DNA from: an uncultured Oscillospiraceae bacterium
Lineage (GTDB): Bacteria > Bacillota > Clostridia > Oscillospirales > Oscillospiraceae
Direction: 5' to 3'
Assembly: GCA_947628805.1 (NCBI GenBank)
Contig: CANRBG010000001.1
Location: forward strand, 25,655 to 89,654
DNA length: 64,000 nucleotides
The notes below the pieces were generated by a model. That model made no database searches and had not been told where the DNA came from. It saw nothing but the letters and a program-made list of their open reading frames with translations. Within the stretch, counting starts at the first letter, position 1. Each line of letters starts with the position of its first letter. Shown here piece after piece: positions 37,390-46,955 of this stretch. The position numbers and the translations under genes are program-made.

Positions 37390-38277
37390 ATGAGATTCAC
37401 CAACCAGAAAGGGTCCATCGTTGCCATGATCACGCCCTACAAGGCGGACGGGAGCATCAACTTTGACGCGCTGACCCGGCTTTTGGAGCGGCAGATCCGG
37501 GAGGGCACCGACGCCATCCTGGTGCTGGGCACCACCGGCGAGGCTCCCACCATGAGTCACGAGGAGGACGCCTCCATCGTGGAGCACGCGGTGAAGGTGG
37601 TGGACGGCCGGGTGCCCGTGATCGTGGGGGCCGGGTCCAACTCCACCGCCACCCAGATCGAAAAGGCCCAACGGTTCCAACGGCTGGGGGCGGACGGGCT
37701 GCTTTTGATCGCGCCCTACTACAACAAGGCCAATCCCGAGGGCATGTACCGGCACTTTGCCTCCACGGCGGACGCGGTGGATCTGCCCTGCATCCTCTAT
37801 AACGTCCCCAGCCGGACCGGCTGCGCCATCCCGGTGAGCGTGGTGGAGCGGCTGTGCGGCCATGAGAACATCGCCGCCATCAAGGAGGCCAGCGGGGACA
37901 TGGCCTACGCCATGAAGATCGCCCACTGCGTGGGGCCCGACTTCGCCCTGTATTCCGGCAATGACGACATCACCCTGCCACTTTTGAGCATCGGCGGCAG
38001 CGGCGTCATCTCCGTGTACGCCAACGTGATGCCCGCCATGTGTCACCAGATCGTCATGGACTACATAGAGGGCCGCCGGGAGCGGGCGCTGGAAAACCAT
38101 CTGCGGTATTTGCGGCTCATGAACGACCTCTTCATGGAGGTCAACCCCATACCGGTGAAAGCGGCCATGAACATGATGGGCCTGGAGGCGGGCCCCACCC
38201 GGCTGCCGCTATATGAGATGGCCCCGGAGAACGCGGCGAAGCTCCGGGCCGCCATGGAGGAGGCCGGGCTGCTGTGA
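37390..38277 (+). CDS. dapA: 4-hydroxy-tetrahydrodipicolinate synthase
   Basis: Condenses pyruvate with aspartate semialdehyde, the first committed step to diaminopimelate and lysine. The 295 residues show the whole family pattern: GTTGE near residue 47, Y137 in LYNVPSRTG and the Schiff-base lysine K165 in AAIKEAS. The ATG at 37390 follows TTGGAGG; the open frame upstream only covers that ribosome site. It is the first gene of dapA-dapB-dapH, and its stop overlaps the dapB start by four bases. Confidence 0.95.
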   Translation: MRFTNQKGSIVAMITPYKADGSINFDALTRLLERQIREGTDAILVLGTTGEAPTMSHEEDASIVEHAVKVVDGRVPVIVGAGSNSTATQIEKAQRFQRLGADGLLLIAPYYNKANPEGMYRHFASTADAVDLPCILYNVPSRTGCAIPVSVVERLCGHENIAAIKEASGDMAYAMKIAHCVGPDFALYSGNDDITLPLLSIGGSGVISVYANVMPAMCHQIVMDYIEGRRERALENHLRYLRLMNDLFMEVNPIPVKAAMNMMGLEAGPTRLPLYEMAPENAAKLRAAMEEAGLL

Positions 38278-39005
38278 AGATCGTGCTGATCGGCCGGGGC
38301 CGGATGGGCAGTCTCATCCTGACCACCGCCCAGGCCCAGGGGGACCAGGTGGCGGCGGCCTATGGCCGGGAGGACCTGGGGGCCCTGCTGAAGCTGGAAA
38401 GCTCTGCCGACGTGGTCATGGATTTCTCCCAGCCCGGCGCGCTGGACACGGTGGCGGCCTATGTGCGAAAGACTGGCACGCCCCTTTTGAGCGGCGTCAC
38501 CGGCTATACGCCGGAGCAGCTGGACGCTCTGCGGGCCCTGGGGGCGTACGCCCCGGTGCTGTGGTCGGCCAACTTCTCCCTGGGCGTGGCGGTGCTGTAC
38601 CGGGCGCTGCGGACCGCGGCGGCGGCCCTGGGGGAGGACTTTGACGTGGAGATCGTGGAGACCCACCACAATCGGAAGGCGGACGCGCCCAGCGGCACCG
38701 CCAGGCTGCTGTTGGAGGCGGTGGACCCGGACGGGGCCCTGACGCCGGTATACGGCCGGGAGGGCCGGCCCGGGGAGCGGTCCAAAACCGAGGTGGGCGT
38801 CCACGCCCTGCGGGGCGGCACCGTGGCCGGGACCCATACGGTGTATTTTCTGGGCCCGGACGAGGAGCTGGAATTCACCCACCGGGCCGCCAGCCGACAG
38901 ATATTCGTCAACGGGGCCCTGCGCATGGCCCGGATCTTGACCGGCATGCCCAAGGGGGTCTACGACACCCAATCCATCCTGTTCAAAGACGAAGGAGACG
39001 CTTGA
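38274..39005 (+). CDS. dapB: 4-hydroxy-tetrahydrodipicolinate reductase
   Basis: Reduces hydroxy-tetrahydrodipicolinate with NAD(P)H. The 243-residue protein begins with the nucleotide motif GRGRMG (residues 7-12). The catalytic segment ETHHNRKADAPSGTA (129-143) has the conserved His-His, Lys and DAPSGT. The start is GTG overlapping the dapA stop as GTGA. The stop at 39005 abuts the dapH start, so translation is tightly coupled. Confidence 0.95.
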   Translation: MKIVLIGRGRMGSLILTTAQAQGDQVAAAYGREDLGALLKLESSADVVMDFSQPGALDTVAAYVRKTGTPLLSGVTGYTPEQLDALRALGAYAPVLWSANFSLGVAVLYRALRTAAAALGEDFDVEIVETHHNRKADAPSGTARLLLEAVDPDGALTPVYGREGRPGERSKTEVGVHALRGGTVAGTHTVYFLGPDEELEFTHRAASRQIFVNGALRMARILTGMPKGVYDTQSILFKDEGDA

Positions 39006-39701
39006 ATGGACGCACAGCAGATCATCGACTATATCGCGAACAGCGAGAAAAAGACCCCGGTGAAAGTATACGTGAACACCACGGGGCCGGTGGATTTCGG
39101 CTCCGCCAAGGTGTTCGGCGGCAGCGGCAGCTATGTGGTGTTCGGGGACTGGTCCGAGCTGGGTCCCATTTTGGAGGCCAGCCGGGACCACATTGCCGAC
39201 CTGGTGGTGGAGAACGACCGGCGCAATTCCGGTGTGCCCCTGCTGGACATGAAGGATGTGCCCGCCCGGATCGAACCGGGGGCGGTGATCCGGGAGAAGG
39301 TGAGCCTGGCGCCGGGGGCCATCGTCATGATGGGCGCGGTGGTGAACATCGGCGCCTCCGTGGGAGAGGGCACCATGATCGACATGGGGGCCGTGCTGGG
39401 GGGCCGGGCCACCGTGGGGGCCCGGTGCCACATCGGGGCCGGGGCCGTGCTGGCCGGGGTCATCGAGCCCGCGTCGGCAACGCCCGTGATCGTGGAGGAC
39501 GGGGTCCTGGTGGGGGCCAACGCGGTGATCGTGGAGGGGGTCCACATCGGCAAAAACGCCGTGGTGGCCGCCGGGGCCGTGGTATTGGAGGACGTGCCCG
39601 ACAACGCCGTGGCGGCGGGCAACCCCGCCCGGATCGTGAAATACCGGGACGAAAAGACCGACGGCAAGACCGCCCTGGTGGACGCGCTAAGGACGTTGTG
39701 A
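39006..39701 (+). CDS. dapH: Tetrahydrodipicolinate N-acetyltransferase
   Basis: Acetylates tetrahydrodipicolinate from acetyl-CoA in the acetylase branch of lysine synthesis. The 231-residue protein has an N-terminal alpha/beta cap, then a left-handed beta-helix of hexapeptide repeats (residues about 90-200, for example [20 protein letters not shown]). [16 protein letters not shown] at the end matches DapH of Bacillus and Clostridia. It is the last gene of the operon. Together with the divergent M20 deacetylase it argues for the acetyl, not succinyl, pathway; the aminotransferase must be elsewhere. Confidence 0.93.
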   Translation: MDAQQIIDYIANSEKKTPVKVYVNTTGPVDFGSAKVFGGSGSYVVFGDWSELGPILEASRDHIADLVVENDRRNSGVPLLDMKDVPARIEPGAVIREKVSLAPGAIVMMGAVVNIGASVGEGTMIDMGAVLGGRATVGARCHIGAGAVLAGVIEPASATPVIVEDGVLVGANAVIVEGVHIGKNAVVAAGAVVLEDVPDNAVAAGNPARIVKYRDEKTDGKTALVDALRTL

Positions 39702-39715
39702 AAACCAAAAAAGGT

Positions 39716-39752
39716 GGGCCGCGCTGGGCAAGCCAGCGCGGCCCGACCTTTA
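39716..39752 (+). terminator. Terminator of dapABH
   Basis: GGGCCGCGCTGG (39716-39727) pairs perfectly with CCAGCGCGGCCC (39733-39744) around GCAAG, followed by GACCTTTATCTT. Confidence 0.8.
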
Positions 39753-39801
39753 TCTTACGGGTGACGGCATGGGAACGGCGGCCGCTTCCAGACGTTCACA
39801 C

Positions 39802-39830
39802 TTGCAAAAGTGCGCGAAACGTGGCATACT
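39802..39830 (+). promoter_or_regulatory. Promoter of the LTA-synthase-like gene
   Basis: TTGCAA (39802-39807), 17-base spacer ending CGTGG, CATACT (39825-39830). The expected start point near 39837 excludes start codons upstream of it. Confidence 0.6.
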
Positions 39831-39863
39831 GTACAAAATCTGAGCATGCGGAAAGTGCGGTAT

Positions 39864-41891
39864 ATGCAGACAAAAAGCACGAAAATCCAAGATGTCCTCC
39901 GCCGGGCCCTGGGCCGGCTGGGGACCTGGTACCGGCTGCACCCCATGCGCTTCACGGCGGGGCTGTCCGTGGCGCTGTGTCTGGCGCTGGAGATATTGGG
40001 CCGGCACTCGCTGGTAGACACGCTGGGCTTTGTCGTGGGCCACCCGGTCCATTTTCTCGCCAACGCTGCCATCATCCTGGCCACGCTGTCGGTGAGCTTC
40101 CTGTTCCGCCGGCGGCGGTTTTTGCTGCCGCTGCTGTCGATCCTGTGGCTGATTTTGGGCTTTATCAACTGCGTGGTGCGGTTTTTCCGGGCCACGCCCC
40201 TGGGCGCGTCGGATGTGCTTTTGATCCCGTCGGGCTTTTCCATTATCGGGCTTTACCTGGACATGTGGCTGATCGTGCTGCTGGTCCTGGCGGTGGCGGC
40301 GGGGCTGGTGTGTCTGGTGCGGGCCTTTCTCAAGAGCGAGAAGACGCCCCCGGACTACCGGCGGGCCACGGCCTTCGTGCTGGTATCCGCGGCCCTGGCG
40401 GCGGCCCTGTACGGCGGAACGGTCTGGGGCCGGGAGGAGGAGCGGGCGGAGGCCTACCGCAACCTGATCGACGCCTACGATCACTACGGCTTCGTCTACT
40501 GCTTCTGGACCGGGGCCCTGGACCGGGGCATCGGGGAGCCGGATACATACGGCCCGGAGGCGGTGGAGGCCCTGGTAGAAGACCTGGACCCGGCCGCGCC
40601 GGCGCCGGCGGCGGAGACCCTGCCGGACATCGTCATGGTGCAGCTGGAGTCCTTCTTCGATGTGGACTACCTGGGGGACGTGACATACGACCAGGACCCG
40701 ATCCCCGTTTTCCGGTCGCTGAAAGAGGATTACGCCTCGGGCTTTCTCACCGTTCCCAGCGTGGGAGCCGGCACCGCCAACACGGAGTTCGAGGTCCTCA
40801 GCGGCATGAGCCTGGACTTTTTCGGCATGGGGGAGTATCCATACATGACCGTACTCCAGGAGCAGACCTGCGAGACGGTGGCGGCGGACCTGAAAAAGCT
40901 GGGTTACGAGGCCCACGCCTTCCACAACAACACCGGCGCTTTCTATTCCCGGAACGTGGTCTTTTCCCAGCTGGGCTTCGATACATACACCTCTTTGGAG
41001 TTCATGAACGACGTGACCTATAACCCCATCGGCTGGGCTCGGGACGAGGCCCTGCTGGCGCCCATGGAGCAGGCGCTGGATCAGACCGGCGGCCCCGCGT
41101 TCCTGTTCGCCATCACGGTCCAGGGCCACGGCAAGTATCAGCGGGGCGTGGACAGCGTGGATCTGGAAAAGCAGACCATCACCTGGGCTGACGACGAGGA
41201 GGATGAGGACGCCCTGGCCTACTATCTGGGCCAGCTGAAGGAGACGGACGATTTCATCGGCCGGCTGGTGCGGATGCTGTCGGACCGGGACCGGCCGGCG
41301 GTGCTGGTGCTGTACGGGGACCATCTGCCCAACTTCGACATCGGCTCCGAGGAGCTGAAAAACGGCGATATCTTCCAGACCGAGTATGTGATCTGGGACA
41401 ACATGGGCCTGCCTGTGGAGGACCGGGACCTGGACGCCTACCAGCTGAGCGCCTATGTGCTGGGGCGGTTGGGCCTGTCCGGGGGCGTGCTGAGCCGGTA
41501 TCACCAGCAGCGGCAGGACCAGACGAACTATGAAGAGGGCCTGGAGCTTCTGGAGTACGACATGCTCTATGGGGAGAAATACTGCTTTGGCGGGGCGGAA
41601 AAGGATCCCTACGCCCCCTCGACCCTGCGGATGGGCCTCACGCCCCTGACCGTGGAGGACGCCTCCTGGGCCGACGGAGCCCTGACCGTCAGCGGGGAAG
41701 GGTACACCCCCTGGAGCCGGGTGACCGTGGACGGGGACGAGCTGGATACGGTCCTGTCTGCGGACAAGACGGCCCTGACCGCGGAACTGGACGAGCCCCC
41801 GGAGCCGGGGGAGGTCCTGACCGTCCGCCAGCGGGCGGAAAATCTGACCGGCATACTGGCCGAGAGCGGCGAATACGTCTGGCCCGGCTGA
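39864..41891 (+). CDS. LTA synthase family phosphoglycerol transferase (sulfatase fold)
   Basis: A 675-residue polytopic enzyme: five helices in the first 200 residues, then an extracellular sulfatase-like domain (about 250-560). The nucleophile threonine lies in VGAGTANTEFEVLSG, metal-binding residues in VMVQLESFFD near its start, and H in VQGHGKYQ and YGDHLPNFD. The family polymerises glycerol phosphate or modifies glycans and lipids with it. A C-terminal beta-rich tail of about 80 residues is extra. The ATG at 39864 follows GGAAAG; earlier in-frame starts lie upstream of, or right at, the transcription start. It ends at a terminator shared with a MATE gene. Confidence 0.88.
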   Translation: MQTKSTKIQDVLRRALGRLGTWYRLHPMRFTAGLSVALCLALEILGRHSLVDTLGFVVGHPVHFLANAAIILATLSVSFLFRRRRFLLPLLSILWLILGFINCVVRFFRATPLGASDVLLIPSGFSIIGLYLDMWLIVLLVLAVAAGLVCLVRAFLKSEKTPPDYRRATAFVLVSAALAAALYGGTVWGREEERAEAYRNLIDAYDHYGFVYCFWTGALDRGIGEPDTYGPEAVEALVEDLDPAAPAPAAETLPDIVMVQLESFFDVDYLGDVTYDQDPIPVFRSLKEDYASGFLTVPSVGAGTANTEFEVLSGMSLDFFGMGEYPYMTVLQEQTCETVAADLKKLGYEAHAFHNNTGAFYSRNVVFSQLGFDTYTSLEFMNDVTYNPIGWARDEALLAPMEQALDQTGGPAFLFAITVQGHGKYQRGVDSVDLEKQTITWADDEEDEDALAYYLGQLKETDDFIGRLVRMLSDRDRPAVLVLYGDHLPNFDIGSEELKNGDIFQTEYVIWDNMGLPVEDRDLDAYQLSAYVLGRLGLSGGVLSRYHQQRQDQTNYEEGLELLEYDMLYGEKYCFGGAEKDPYAPSTLRMGLTPLTVEDASWADGALTVSGEGYTPWSRVTVDGDELDTVLSADKTALTAELDEPPEPGEVLTVRQRAENLTGILAESGEYVWPG

Positions 41892-41900
41892 AAAAGGAAA

Positions 41901-41928
41901 ACCGTCCCCGGTGGGGGGCGGTTTTTGT
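41901..41928. terminator. Terminator between the LTA-synthase-like and MATE genes
   Basis: ACCGTCCCC (41901-41909) pairs with GGGGGCGGT (41914-41922), followed by TTTTTG on the + strand; AAA runs precede it for the minus strand. Confidence 0.8.
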
Positions 41929-41959
41929 TTACATTTCGGGCGGGATGTGATAAAATTTT

Positions 41960-43327
41960 CTAATATGTGAGCGGGTATCCGGCGGGGATATGGCGTTTCA
42001 GCCAATTCTTGCGCAGGTAGTAGACGATGAACACCGCCGCCGTGATGCCCCAGGTGACCGGATAGCTGGCCGCCACCATGGGCGGCGTCCGGTGCAGGGG
42101 CAGCACGCACCAGATCCACACCAGCCGCAGCACGCATACCCCAAACACGGTGATGAGCATGGGCGGCAATGCCTCGCCCACCCCCCGGACTGTGCCGGAC
42201 AGGATCTCGATGAATACATATACGGTATAGGCCGGGGCCCAGACCCGCACGAAAGACGTGGCCAGCGCCACCACTGCCGGGTCCCCGGTGAAGATCCGCA
42301 GGACGGGACCGGCAAAGGTGATCTCCAGAACGCTGAGGGTGAGGATGGTCCCGGCGGTCATAGCCAGACACACCCGGGTCCCCCGCAGGACCCGGTCATA
42401 TTTGCCCGCACCGAAGTTCTGGCCCGCAAAGGTGGTCACAGAGATGCCGAAGGCCTCCATGACCATCCACACAAAGCCGTCGATGCGGCTCACCGCAGCC
42501 CAGGCCGCCACCGCGTCGGTGCCAAAGGAGTTCACCGCCGCCTGGATCACCAGGTTGGACACGGAATACAGCACCGACTGCATGCCGGTGGGCAGACCCA
42601 GCTGCACGATGCGCTGGAGCATGGACCGGTGGAAGCGGATCTGCCGCAGCCGGACCCGATAGGCCTCCCGGGTCCGGCAAAGCCGCAGCAGGATCAGCGC
42701 CGCGCTGACCGTCATGGCAAGCACCGTGGCCAGCGCCACCCCCATCACGGCCCAGTGGAAGACCACCACGAACAGCAGGTCTAGCGCGATGTTCACCACG
42801 CAGCAGACGATCAGGATGTAAAGGGGCCGTTTCGAGTCCCCGATGGCCCGCAGGATACCGGTGCCCACGTTGTAGACAAGGCACGGGATGATGCCAAGAT
42901 AGAAAATATTGATATAAGTCAGGGCCTCGTCCATCACGTCCGCCGGCACGGCAAGAAGCTCCAAAGACCACCGGGCGGAGGCCAGGCCCACGGCCATAAG
43001 CGCCGCGCCCCCGGCCGGGGACAGGGCAACTGCCGTGTGCACCGCCCGGGACAGGTTCTCCCGGTCCCGGGCCCCGAAGTACTGGGAGATGATCACCGAC
43101 GCGCCGCCGGCCAGGCCGATGAAAAAGCCCACCCACAGGTTGATGACCGTGCCCGTGCTGCCCACGCCGGCCAGGGCTTCCTTGCCCACGTACTGGCCCA
43201 CGATGATGGTGTCCACGGTGTTATATAGCTGCTGGAAGAAGGAGCCGATCAGGATGGGGAAGAAGAACAGCAGCAGCTGTTTCCAGATCACGCCCTCGGT
43301 GATCCCGTTGCGCTGGAGCGTATCCAT
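41960..43327 (-). CDS. MATE family efflux transporter
   Basis: A 455-residue cation-coupled exporter with twelve predicted helices in two halves. The first half opens with LLLFFFPILIGSFFQQLYNTVD and IVGQYVGKEALAGVG, a MATE signature of the DinF/NorM-like clostridial group. The ATG at 43327 follows AAGGAGGCGGAAAT. It has its own promoter facing left. Likely role is expulsion of drugs, dyes or metabolic by-products; the substrate cannot be read from sequence. Confidence 0.9.
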   Translation of the reverse strand: MDTLQRNGITEGVIWKQLLLFFFPILIGSFFQQLYNTVDTIIVGQYVGKEALAGVGSTGTVINLWVGFFIGLAGGASVIISQYFGARDRENLSRAVHTAVALSPAGGAALMAVGLASARWSLELLAVPADVMDEALTYINIFYLGIIPCLVYNVGTGILRAIGDSKRPLYILIVCCVVNIALDLLFVVVFHWAVMGVALATVLAMTVSAALILLRLCRTREAYRVRLRQIRFHRSMLQRIVQLGLPTGMQSVLYSVSNLVIQAAVNSFGTDAVAAWAAVSRIDGFVWMVMEAFGISVTTFAGQNFGAGKYDRVLRGTRVCLAMTAGTILTLSVLEITFAGPVLRIFTGDPAVVALATSFVRVWAPAYTVYVFIEILSGTVRGVGEALPPMLITVFGVCVLRLVWIWCVLPLHRTPPMVAASYPVTWGITAAVFIVYYLRKNWLKRHIPAGYPLTY

Positions 43328-43370
43328 ATTTCCGCCTCCTTCCGACAAGTTCCCACAGATAACAGGCATC

Positions 43371-43398
43371 ATATTATCACACATTTAAGGCAAGTCAA
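43371..43398 (-). promoter_or_regulatory. Promoter of the MATE gene
   Basis: On the minus strand TTGACT (43398-43393) and TAATAT (43376-43371) with a 16-base spacer. It sits in the 100-base gap to the divergent GPH gene. Confidence 0.65.
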
Positions 43399-43427
43399 GA
43401 GATAAATATATAACGAGGAGAGAAGAC

Positions 43428-44810
43428 ATGAAACTGACCCGTTCCCAGACCGCCGCCTTTGGCGTCGGCGCCATAGGAAAGGACATGGTGTACGCCCTGT
43501 CCGCGTCCTACGTGATGTACTTTTACCAGGATATCCTGGGCCTGTCGGCCACCTTTGTGGGGCTGATTTTGATGATCGCCCGGGTGTTCGACGCGCTGAA
43601 CGATCCCTTTATGGGCATCCTGGTAGCCAAGACCCGGACCCGGTGGGGCCGGTTCCGGCCCTGGCTTTTCAGCGGCACGGTCCTGAACGCTTTCGTGCTG
43701 TACGCCCTGTTCGCCGCGCCGGAGCTGTCCGGCAAGGGGCTGATGGTGTACTTCGGGGTGATCTACATCCTCTGGGGCGTCACCTACACCATGATGGACA
43801 TCCCCTACTGGTCCATGATCCCCGCCGTCACCGACACCCCCAAGGACCGGGAGAACCTGTCCGTGGTGGGCCGCACCTGCGCGGGCATCGGCTCGGCGGT
43901 GATCCAGGTGGGGACCCTGCTGGCGGTGAACGCCCTGGGCCGGGGCAACGAGCGGATCGGCTTCGGCCGCATCGCCCTGATCGTGGCGGTGCTGTTCGTG
44001 GCGGCGGAAGTATTTTGCTGCGCCAAGGTCCGGGAGCACGACGTGGGCCGAATGGAGACCTCCACCGTCAAACAGATGTTCCAGGCCCTTTTCCGCAACG
44101 ACCAGGCCATGATCACCGTGCTGGCTATATTGATGATCAACGGCTCGCTGTACTTGACCAGCAACTTGGTCATTTACTTCTTCAAATACGACTTCGGCGG
44201 GACCGGCTGGATGGGCAGCTACACCCTGTTCACCACCGTGGGCGGCGGCTGCCAGATCTTGGGCATGATGGTCCTGTATCCGCTGCTGCACAAAAAGCTG
44301 GATAACACGGTCCTGTTCCGTGTGGCGTTGTGCATGGCCATGGTGGGGTACGCCCTGGTGCTGGCCCTGTGCCTACTGGGGTTCAGCTCCAATTTGGCGC
44401 TGCTTTGCGTGTGCGCGGTGCTGGTGTTCGGGGCCAACGGGGTGCTGACCGTGCTGACGACGGTATTTCTGTCCAGCTCCGTGGACTACGGCCAGATGAA
44501 GACCGGCCGCCGGGAGGAAAGCGTCATTTTCTCCATGCAGACCTTTGTGGTGAAGGCCGCATCCGGCGTGGCGGTGTTCATCACCGGCATCGGCCTGGAC
44601 ATGATCGGCCTGGTGGGGGACACGGCGGAGACCGGCGCGGTGGCGGCCCAGAGCGCGTCCACCATACTGGGTCTGCGGCTGCTCATGACCGTGCTGCCCA
44701 TATTGGGGCTGACGGTGGCGTTCATCTTCTTCGTGCGCAAATTCACCCTGACCGACAAGCGGGTGGACGAGATCGCCGCCCAGCTCAAGAGCGGCAAGAC
44801 CGAGCCCTGA
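43428..44810 (+). CDS. GPH family sugar:cation symporter (MelB-like)
   Basis: A 460-residue major-facilitator type carrier with twelve helices of the glycoside-pentoside-hexuronide family. Visible signatures are the helix-2 DALNDPFMG, KTRTRWGRFRPW in loop 2-3 and YTMMDIPYWSMIPA on helix 4. It imports an unknown glycoside with Na or H. The ATG follows GAGGAGAGAAG. It is far from the arabinose genes and stands alone with a strong terminator, so its sugar is unknown. Confidence 0.9.
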   Translation: MKLTRSQTAAFGVGAIGKDMVYALSASYVMYFYQDILGLSATFVGLILMIARVFDALNDPFMGILVAKTRTRWGRFRPWLFSGTVLNAFVLYALFAAPELSGKGLMVYFGVIYILWGVTYTMMDIPYWSMIPAVTDTPKDRENLSVVGRTCAGIGSAVIQVGTLLAVNALGRGNERIGFGRIALIVAVLFVAAEVFCCAKVREHDVGRMETSTVKQMFQALFRNDQAMITVLAILMINGSLYLTSNLVIYFFKYDFGGTGWMGSYTLFTTVGGGCQILGMMVLYPLLHKKLDNTVLFRVALCMAMVGYALVLALCLLGFSSNLALLCVCAVLVFGANGVLTVLTTVFLSSSVDYGQMKTGRREESVIFSMQTFVVKAASGVAVFITGIGLDMIGLVGDTAETGAVAAQSASTILGLRLLMTVLPILGLTVAFIFFVRKFTLTDKRVDEIAAQLKSGKTEP

Positions 44811-44839
44811 CAGGGCGGAAGAACGTACATAGCCAGTCG

Positions 44840-44886
44840 CGGCCCCGGCGGAGGTGGGAAGACCTCCGCCGGGGCCGTTTTTCTTG
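44840..44886 (+). terminator. Strong rho-independent terminator
   Basis: A perfect 15-base stem (CGGCCCCGGCGGAGG at 44840-44854 with its complement at 44863-44877), 8-base loop, followed by TTTTTCTTG. Confidence 0.92.
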
Positions 44887-44892
44887 TGTCCA

Positions 44893-44962
44893 TTGTGCAA
44901 TCTGTTCAGCGCTGTATAATGCGAGCGGTTTATATTGACAAATCGCACAAAAGATATATACT
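44893..44962 (+). promoter_or_regulatory. Tandem promoters of the ACAD-flavodiiron operon
   Basis: P1: TTGTGC (44893-44898) and TATAAT (44915-44920), 16-base spacer. P2: TTGACA (44935-44940) and TATACT (44957-44962), 16-base spacer. Another TATAAT-like run follows at 44966-44972. Two good promoters suggest high or condition-dependent expression. Confidence 0.75.
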
Positions 44963-45023
44963 GTATTATAATGTCGGTCCATCCGGACCGGGCAGGGAGA
45001 CAACGATCAAAGGAGGAACGTGT

Positions 45024-46934
45024 ATGTTATATCAGACCACGCAGGATCACGAGGCCCTGCGGGCCAGGATCCGCCAATTCGCGGAGGAGGAGATCAAACC
45101 CATCGCCTTCTCCCTGGATCAGGAAAACGGCTTCCCCGACGAGGCCGTGAAGAAGCTGGGCCAGATGGGCCTCATGGGTATCCCCTACCCGAAGGAATAC
45201 GGCGGCGCGGGGCTTGACGTGCAGAGCTACGCTATCGCCGTGGAGGAGCTGGCCCGGGTGGACGGCGGCGCGGGGGTCATTTTGTCGGCCCACGTGTCTC
45301 TGGGCAGCTATCCCATCTTCGCTTACGGCACGGAGGAGCAGAAGAAGAAATACCTCGTTCCTCTGGCAAAGGGCGAGAAGATCGGCGCTTTCGGCCTGAC
45401 CGAGCCCAACGCGGGCTCCGACGCCGGCGGCACCGAGACCACCGCCGTGGACAAGGGCGACTACTACCTGCTGAACGGCGGCAAGATCTTCATCACCAAC
45501 GCCCCCAAGGCGGATACCTATGTGGTCTTCGCCGTCACCACCCCGGACATCGGCACACGGGGCATCAGCGCCTTCATCGTGGAAAAGGGCTGGAAGGGCT
45601 TTGACTTCGGCGATCACTACGACAAGATGGGCATCCGCTCCTCCTCCACGGCGGAGCTGATCTTCAACGACGTGAAGGTGCCCAAGGAGAACCTGCTGGG
45701 CAAGGAGGGCCAGGGCTTCAAGATCGCCATGAGCACCCTGGACGGCGGCCGCATCGGCATCGCGGCCCAGGCCCTGGGCATCGCCCAGGGAGCCTATGAG
45801 AACGCGGTCAACTACGCCAAGGAGCGCATCCAGTTCGGCAAGCCCATCGCCTTCCAGCAGGCCATCTCCTTCAAGATCGCGGACATGGCTACCAAGCTGC
45901 GCTGCGCCCGGTTTTTGGTGTACTCCGCCGCGGAGCTGAAAGAGCACCACGAGCCCTACGCCAAGGAAGCGGCCATGGCGAAGATGTACGCCTCCGACAT
46001 CGCCCTGGAGGTCACCAACGACGCCTTGCAGATCTTCGGCGGCTCCGGCTTCATGAAAGGCATGGAGGTGGAGCGGGCCTACCGGGACGCCAAGATCACC
46101 ACCATCTACGAGGGCACCAACGAGATCCAGCGGGTGGTCATATCCTCCGCCATCCTGGGCAAGGCCCCCAAGTCCTCCGGCGGCGGTGGCAGCGCCCCCA
46201 AAAAGCCCGCCCCCATCACCGGCGTGCGGAAAAAGACCATCTTCCGGGAGGGCGACGCCCAGGAAAAGGTGGACGCGCTGGTGGCTGCCCTGAAAAAGGA
46301 CGGCTACGACTTCACCGTGGGCATCCCCATCGACACCCCCATCGCCCAGGCCGAGCGGGTGGTATCCGCCGGCAAGGGCATCGGCGACAAGGCCAACATG
46401 AAGCTCATCGAGGACCTGGCCAAGGCCGCCGGCGCGGCCATCGGCTCCAGCCGTCCCGTGGCGGAGACCTTGAAGTACGTGCCTCTGAACCGGTTCGTGG
46501 GCATGTCCGGCCAGAAATTCACCGGCAACCTCTACATCGCCTGTGGCATCTCCGGCGCCATCCAGCACCTGAAGGGCATCAAGGACGCCAGCACCATCGT
46601 TGCCATCAACACCAATGCCGGCGCGCCCATCTTCAAAAACTGCGATTACGGCATCGTGGGGGATGTGAACGAGATCCTGCCGCTGCTGACCAAAGCCCTG
46701 GACACCGGCAAGAAGAAGCCCGCCCCGCCCATGGTGAAGATCAAGCGGCCCGCGCCCCCCAAGCCGGAACCCATCGGTCCCCGGTACGTCTGCGGCGGCT
46801 GCGGCTACGAGTATATCCCGGAAAAGGGCGACTCGGACGCGGAGATCGCCCCCGGCACCACTTTCGACAAGCTGCCGGAGGAATGGGTGTGCCCGGAGTG
46901 CGGCGAGAGCAAAGCCCAGTTCATCGAAGCGTAA
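45024..46934 (+). CDS. Acyl-CoA dehydrogenase - EtfA FAD domain - rubredoxin fusion
   Basis: 636 residues with three redox domains in one chain. Residues 1 to about 378 are a complete acyl-CoA dehydrogenase ([17 protein letters not shown] for FAD/substrate, and the catalytic glutamate in [12 protein letters not shown]). After a Gly/Ser/Pro linker, residues about 405-575 are the FAD-binding domain II of EtfA ([41 protein letters not shown]) without EtfA domain I and without EtfB. The end (about 590-636) is a rubredoxin with CGGCGYEY and CPECG. Electrons could pass from acyl-CoA to rubredoxin within one protein. The ATG follows AAAGGAGGAACG. The flavodiiron gene starts 21 bases later and is a natural acceptor. 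Confidence 0.92.
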   Translation: MLYQTTQDHEALRARIRQFAEEEIKPIAFSLDQENGFPDEAVKKLGQMGLMGIPYPKEYGGAGLDVQSYAIAVEELARVDGGAGVILSAHVSLGSYPIFAYGTEEQKKKYLVPLAKGEKIGAFGLTEPNAGSDAGGTETTAVDKGDYYLLNGGKIFITNAPKADTYVVFAVTTPDIGTRGISAFIVEKGWKGFDFGDHYDKMGIRSSSTAELIFNDVKVPKENLLGKEGQGFKIAMSTLDGGRIGIAAQALGIAQGAYENAVNYAKERIQFGKPIAFQQAISFKIADMATKLRCARFLVYSAAELKEHHEPYAKEAAMAKMYASDIALEVTNDALQIFGGSGFMKGMEVERAYRDAKITTIYEGTNEIQRVVISSAILGKAPKSSGGGGSAPKKPAPITGVRKKTIFREGDAQEKVDALVAALKKDGYDFTVGIPIDTPIAQAERVVSAGKGIGDKANMKLIEDLAKAAGAAIGSSRPVAETLKYVPLNRFVGMSGQKFTGNLYIACGISGAIQHLKGIKDASTIVAINTNAGAPIFKNCDYGIVGDVNEILPLLTKALDTGKKKPAPPMVKIKRPAPPKPEPIGPRYVCGGCGYEYIPEKGDSDAEIAPGTTFDKLPEEWVCPECGESKAQFIEA

Positions 46935-46955
46935 GAAGAAGGAGGAAAAGAGACT

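Noticed and set aside
39810-39863. Upstream start codons for the LTA-synthase-like gene
   Set aside because: They lie inside or directly after the promoter (-10 at 39825-39830), with no ribosome site; the ATG at 39864 has one.
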